Shown here: positions 40,557 through 41,644 of the stretch, one piece after another | Position numbering within the stretch: position 1 is the stretch's first letter | Layout of the letters: each line of letters starts with the position of its first letter | Assembly (NCBI GenBank): GCA_016869515.1 | Contig: VGDZ01000023.1 | Coordinates: 1-41,644 of the forward strand | Direction of reading: 5' to 3' | Length of the DNA stretch: 41,644 bases | Source of the DNA: Alphaproteobacteria bacterium | Lineage (GTDB): Bacteria > Pseudomonadota > Alphaproteobacteria > VGDZ01 | Made by a program: the position numbers and the translations under genes | Notes under the pieces: generated by a model | The model's database searches: none | Seen by the model: the letters and a program-made list of their open reading frames with translations, nothing else | What the model was told of the DNA's origin: nothing

Positions 40557-41315
40557 ATGCGCGGGCTGGCCGATCTTCGGGCGATCGTCACCGGCGCCGG
40601 CGGCGGCATCGGCCGGGCGCTGGTCAAGCGCCTGGGCGAGGAGGGCGCCGTCGTCGCCTGCTTCGATCGCACGCCCGAATTGGCGGCCGAGGCGGCGGCG
40701 TTGGCCGGGCCGCGGGCACGCGGCTACGCCGCCGACATCGCCGACTATGCCCAGGTCGAGCGCGCGGTCGCGGCCTGCGAGGCCGAGCTTGGGCCGATCG
40801 ACGCCCTGGTCAACAATGCCGGCTGGGACCGGGTCGGTCTGTTCCTCGACAGCAGGCCGGCGGAATGGGACCGGCTGATCGACGTCAATCTCAAGGGGCC
40901 GCTCAACCTGCATCGCGCCGTGCTGCCGGGCATGCTGGCGCGCAAGCGCGGCCGGGTGGTGACCATCGCCTCGGATGCGGGTCGCGTCGGGTCCTCGGGC
41001 GAGGCGGTCTATTCGGCCTGCAAGGGCGGGGTGATCGCCTTCACCAAGACCGCGGCGCGGGAACTGGCCGCCGCCGGCATCACGCTCAATTGCGTCTGCC
41101 CGGGGCCGACCGACACGCCGCTGTTGCAGTCCTTCGCCGGCGAGGGCGAGCAGGGCCAGCGCATCCTCGAAGGCCTCAAGCGCGCGATTCCGATGCGAAG
41201 GCTGGGCCGGCCCGACGACCTGCCGGGCCTGGTCGCGTTCCTGATTTCGGACGATGCCGCCTACATCACCGGCCAGACCGTCTCGGTCTCGGGCGGCCTG
41301 ACCATGGCGGGCTAG
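40557..41315 (+). CDS. Short-chain dehydrogenase, BadH-like (2-hydroxycyclohexanecarboxyl-CoA dehydrogenase type)
   Basis: A classical SDR of 252 residues. It has the cofactor motif VTGAGGGIG, NNAG (DALVNNAGWD), the catalytic Ser in VVTIASDAGRVGSS, and the Tyr-x3-Lys pair in EAVYSACKGG. The wording of the region around VLPGMLARKRGR, SSGEAVYSACKGGVIAF, NCVCPGPTDTPLL and VSVSGGLTMAG closely recalls BadH of Rhodopseudomonas palustris, which oxidises the ring hydroxyl in cyclohexanecarboxylate degradation. A MarR regulator follows, as badR sits near badH there. A generic SDR role cannot be ruled out. ATG lies 6 nt after the previous stop. Confidence 0.85.
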   Translation: MRGLADLRAIVTGAGGGIGRALVKRLGEEGAVVACFDRTPELAAEAAALAGPRARGYAADIADYAQVERAVAACEAELGPIDALVNNAGWDRVGLFLDSRPAEWDRLIDVNLKGPLNLHRAVLPGMLARKRGRVVTIASDAGRVGSSGEAVYSACKGGVIAFTKTAARELAAAGITLNCVCPGPTDTPLLQSFAGEGEQGQRILEGLKRAIPMRRLGRPDDLPGLVAFLISDDAAYITGQTVSVSGGLTMAG

Positions 41316-41325
41316 GGCGGACGAC

Positions 41326-41644
41326 GTGGCGCGGACTGCGGTCTATCGGCTCGAGGATCAGATCGGTTTCCTTTTGCGCAAGGCCCATCAGCGCGCCACC
41401 GGCATTTTCCAGACCCTGATCGGCGATGGCGCCATCACGCCCACCCAATACGCGGCGCTGGTCAAGCTGTCCGAGGCCGGACCCCTGTCGCAGAACCATC
41501 TCGGCCGGCTGACGGCGATGGACCCGGCCACCATCCAGGGCGTGATCCGGCGACTGGTCCAGCGCCGGCTGATCCAGCGCCGGCCCGATCCCGGCGACAA
41601 GCGGCGGGCGCGGCTCGCGCTCTCGCGGGCGGGCGCGGCGTTGG
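41326..41644 (+). CDS. MarR family transcription regulator (5' part), BadR-like
   Basis: The gene starts GTG at 41326, 10 nt after the BadH-like stop, with GGGCGG upstream, and runs off the window after 106 codons. It reads VYRLEDQIGFLLRKAHQRA, then GAITPTQYAALVKLSEAGPL, LGRLTAMDPATIQGVIRRLV, and RRPDPGDKRRARLALS. That is the MarR winged helix with recognition helix and the DxRxxRxxLT-type wing. BadR of R. palustris, a MarR regulator of cyclohexanecarboxylate genes, sits beside badH, which supports a similar role. The C-terminal dimerisation part is not seen. Confidence 0.85.
   Translation, partial: MARTAVYRLEDQIGFLLRKAHQRATGIFQTLIGDGAITPTQYAALVKLSEAGPLSQNHLGRLTAMDPATIQGVIRRLVQRRLIQRRPDPGDKRRARLALSRAGAAL

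Noticed and set aside
39465-40913. Long minus-strand extension upstream of the SH3 gene
   Set aside because: The frame is open antisense to the 2-hydroxyacid dehydrogenase, but the signal peptide at 39464 marks the real start.

Overview
This 41.6-kb window is G+C-rich, densely coding chromosomal DNA from an alphaproteobacterium, most likely of Rhodospirillales type. The class is supported by a circularly permuted two-piece tmRNA gene, the rpoZ-rsh-pyrE-pdxJ-acpS-lepB-rnc-era operon, a ThyX-type thymidylate synthase and a FixJ-type regulator. The order is inferred from gene order and protein character and is less certain. Genes are packed tightly: three convergent pairs overlap by exactly 4 nt through their stop codons, and five adjacent pairs are joined by a 4-nt GTGA overlap.

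Layout. 1-2.4 kb: acetyltransferase tail, EamA transporter, OsmC-like protein, thyX. 2.4-2.75 kb: permuted ssrA with a clear sigma70 promoter. 2.8-7.15 kb: Na+-coupled amino-acid symporter, parC, recO. 7.2-13.1 kb: one intact flagellin gene with a sigma54-type promoter, a tandem flagellin paralogue broken by a 1-nt frameshift and an in-frame amber codon, and a Tat-exported PhoX phosphatase. This block sits between era and recO, which are usually close neighbours in this group. 13.1-19.9 kb: the minus-strand housekeeping operon from rpoZ to era (transcription, stringent response, pyrimidine and B6 synthesis, lipid carrier activation, secretion, RNA processing). 20-25.1 kb: plus-strand NYN nuclease and family 4/5 uracil-DNA glycosylase, MASE1 histidine kinase with FixJ-like regulator, TerC, universal stress protein and a good intrinsic terminator.

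25.1-28.1 kb: paired PimC/PimD-like acyl-CoA dehydrogenases and a DUF4337 membrane protein. 28.1-34.7 kb is a zinc-homeostasis block. A WD40 protein and a CobW-type GTPase are divergent from a His-rich CDF-type transporter across a Zur-like half site. A five-gene unit follows: a 37-residue membrane protein, znuC, znuB, znuA and a porin. It lies behind a near-perfect Zur-type palindrome that overlaps the predicted promoter, and the first small gene may be read from a leaderless transcript.

34.7-37.2 kb: a compositionally foreign SGNH-hydrolase gene lies between a 246-bp truncated copy of a pirin 3' end and the intact pirin gene (direct repeat, period 1,824 bp). 37.3-41.6 kb: DyP peroxidase, a Phd/RelE-ParE toxin-antitoxin pair with its own operator, a periplasmic SH3 protein, a 2-hydroxyacid dehydrogenase, and a BadH-like dehydrogenase followed by a cut-off MarR regulator resembling BadR. 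BadH/BadR-like and PimC/PimD-like proteins together hint at degradation of alicyclic or aromatic acids through pimeloyl-CoA.

No CRISPR array, tRNA, rRNA, transposase or integrase was seen.
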